The notes beneath the pieces were generated by a model that saw only the letters and a program-made list of their open reading frames with translations, ran no database searches and was not told where the DNA came from. Made by a program: the position numbers and the translations under genes. A DNA stretch of 64,000 bases from Macropodus opercularis (taxonomy: Eukaryota; Chordata; Actinopteri; Anabantiformes; Osphronemidae). Of this stretch, positions 61,901 to 64,000 are shown one piece after another. Numbering within the stretch: position 1 is the first letter of the stretch; every line of letters starts with the position of its first letter. The stretch lies in contig JAUCMP010000026.1 of assembly GCA_030770545.1 (NCBI GenBank), positions 3,700,501 to 3,764,500 of the forward strand, read 5' to 3'.

Positions 61901-64000
61901 CAGTGGAAAAATGTTGTTCTGTGGCTGTTACTGAAATGCAACGATAAGACTGATGATCCTTAGTAATAAATAATGTAATATAAACAGATCCAGTCAGAGA
62001 GCTAATTGTAGGGTTGTACTATAATTTATTTTATATGACTTAAAATAACTTTCCTCAGTTCAAGTAAATGGCAGAAAACCACATTTTTTCAGTTACTCCC
62101 TGTGGAATTGAGCCATCAGGATACTTTTGGTTTTATTTGCCCAATACTCAGATGTCTTGGAACAGAACATCTACTTGTGCTACTATATGAACATACAAAA
62201 ATGGCATTTGACTTAATTCACTCAGCTTCCACCACGCAGTTGATCTGGTTGTGCCGGTACGACCAGATCTCTACGCCACAACAATGAGATTTATGAGAGT
62301 GAACGAGAACAATCAAGCTGCAGGTCGTTAGACCAAAACAATCTGCTAAAAGACACTAAAATGCTCTTTAGAGTTAAAAAGATTATAATAGATTTAAATA
62401 GATGGTGAACTATTGTGAAGAGTGTTTCAATTCGCATCTTGATGAACTGTCTTCATGCTCTTAACTTGTGTCACAGTGCATGTGAGTTATGAACAAAAAG
62501 AAGTTAAAAGCAGCTAAAAACAAACTGTGACAAGCAACAACTAAGCTACAAACACACTCACAGCTCCTGAGGTGTTTCCCTGAGGAATCTGTTGGTGTCA
62601 GAGCTCACTGTAGTGCTTCAGTGTGAGGAGACAAAGGACGGGCAGTGGGGACGACGGGGCGGAGGTTCACTTCTGCTGACTGCCTCTCCGGTTTCACGTC
62701 CTCTGAGCGTATCTGCGTAGGAGGTGGGTGGCGGTCGATTGTGCCTCGCGAGCATGGAGTGTGCGCCTCGAGCACCGCATGCAACATTTTCATGTGTCAG
62801 AACCAGCATTTAGAGAATCCGTGTCGATCTCCTGCCCCCTCCTCTTCATCACACACACAGCCTCCTCTTTCGCTTGTCATCACCTTGAAGCCTGATAGAT
62901 GGTGAGAGGATTCTTGTGTGTAAGATTTCTGCGTCTGCTCACCAGAGACCTCAACAAGACTTTAGACTTTAAAGAACTATTAGAAAGAATGTTGGTAAGA
63001 ATATTGATATTTAATATATACAGTTACATTGGATCTCACTGTAGCCACAATAGTTTGCTAAGAGAGGCCTTGTTGAAATCCAAACTGTAAAGGGAGTGAC
63101 ACCGAACCAGATGCAGCTATATTTTATCATTTTGGCTCCGTACACACTGTTGGTAAATCTCAGCAGTTCACAGCTTCCAAACTGGGAGTGGTAAATTGAA
63201 TTCTGTGAGTTTTGCTGCTCCAACACATGCCTCCTCCTACACGAGCCCATCACACTGTGCATTAATAAACCTCCAACAATAAAAACAAATCAAGGTGTGT
63301 TTTGAAATCTTGTGAATCTGACTATGCAGAGATGTGAGGAGGCTCCTGCTGAGGCTGTTGACCGGCTACTGGTTGTGAAACAGGATGACATGGGCAACCA
63401 CCTCCTCCATCCATCTGAGGCCAATCTCTTGCTGACCCCAAACTTCCTTTGAGCCGTGACTTCCTTCAGTGCCAGATTCCTCTCTCTCCATTCGGAACGC
63501 CAAAACACGTTCTCCCACAGCGTGCCACAGACATCTGATTCCGGTGTTGTGAGACTCTAATCTGTGCAGCAGGGATGAGAAAACTCCAGGATTAAAGCAG
63601 GAATGATTTTCTCCATGGCTGCTGAAACCAGAGTGGGTTTTGTTGTGGTGGAGAGCAGCCCTCTCAGCGCTGATGGTAGATAGTGGCTTTTTGTCTCTGC
63701 CTCCCATTGTCTTGTTACCTTATAAATCTTCCACGCCGACACCTGATACCTGTCACCCGTGTTTACGTCTGGGGTGTAGATTCTCTCCACCCCTGTGCGG
63801 CCCCCAAGGGTGTGGGTGCTGCTTGGATAGGTGACACTGCGAGTCAGCTGAGGGAGGAGGGGGTCAACATTAGGGCGGAGGAGTGCAGGGATGGGCTGAG
63901 CTGCCCTCAGGAAACACAAGTCTTGCCATGTCCCACAGAGACAAGAGCAAGACATCCAGCAAGTTAATGAGTGACTGGACTGAGACAGGGAGTGAAAATT
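61901..64000. other. No gene assigned at the right edge
   Basis: Contains a CpG-richer patch (62.64-62.78 kb) and a stretch (63.3-63.95 kb) open on both strands, including a 132-codon minus frame. I cannot match these to a protein family, and splice edges are not clear. Confidence 0.35.

Noticed and set aside
63366..63955. Overlapping minus frames of 113 and 132 codons at the right edge
   Set aside because: Two frames and the plus strand are open together, with no recognisable domain or clean splice sites.
1..64000. CRISPR arrays, bacterial operons, phage or viral genes, tRNA/rRNA genes
   Set aside because: None seen: no regularly spaced repeats, no tRNA-like cloverleaf noticed, and the gene structure is that of a vertebrate.

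Overview
This is a stretch of vertebrate, almost certainly teleost fish, genomic DNA. Genes are split into short exons with consensus GT/AG splice sites. Most introns in the main gene are 80-900 bp, as in compact (percomorph-like) fish genomes. Dinucleotide and mononucleotide repeats are frequent, and there is a decayed fish-type Tc1 transposon. The species cannot be named from the sequence.

Two genes can be identified, both on the minus strand. (1) plekhh1, an adaptor with a coiled coil, two PH domains, a MyTH4 domain and a FERM domain, runs from a CpG-rich promoter near 40.3-40.5 kb to a stop codon at 19,740. I resolved 29 coding exons plus one probable non-coding first exon; reading phase agrees at every junction except one (exon 5 to exon 6). 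The product is about 1.4 thousand residues. Several phrases match PLEKHH1 rather than PLEKHH2 as I remember those families. (2) slc25a21, the mitochondrial 2-oxodicarboxylate carrier, contributes only its first coding exon (17,082-17,151) and its CpG-island promoter. The rest of the gene must lie left of the window, so 1-17,081 is its first intron.

Layout: 1-17 kb is slc25a21 intron 1, with several long, complex, homeodomain-core-rich blocks that look like conserved regulatory DNA, a Tc1 remnant (10.5-11.2 kb), a perfect 22-bp hairpin (2.15 kb) and an unexplained second CpG-rich promoter-like segment with splice donors (15.66-15.87 kb). 17.1-17.5 kb is the slc25a21 promoter. 18.7-40.5 kb is plekhh1. 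40.5-64 kb has no recognised gene. It holds one attractive orphan exon encoding a signal peptide (43.68 kb, plus strand), repeats, and blocks that could be enhancers or introns of a gene extending past the window.

The two genes are not known to share a pathway. PLEKHH1 is a cortical/cytoskeletal phosphoinositide adaptor; SLC25A21 moves 2-oxoadipate and 2-oxoglutarate across the inner mitochondrial membrane. Their adjacency is of interest for synteny: slc25a21 belongs to the ancient nkx2-1/pax9/slc25a21/mipol1/foxa1 block, and here plekhh1 occupies the position upstream of slc25a21 where mipol1 would be expected. I found no convincing novel biological system. The best leads are the 15.7 kb cryptic promoter, the signal-peptide exon and the hairpin.
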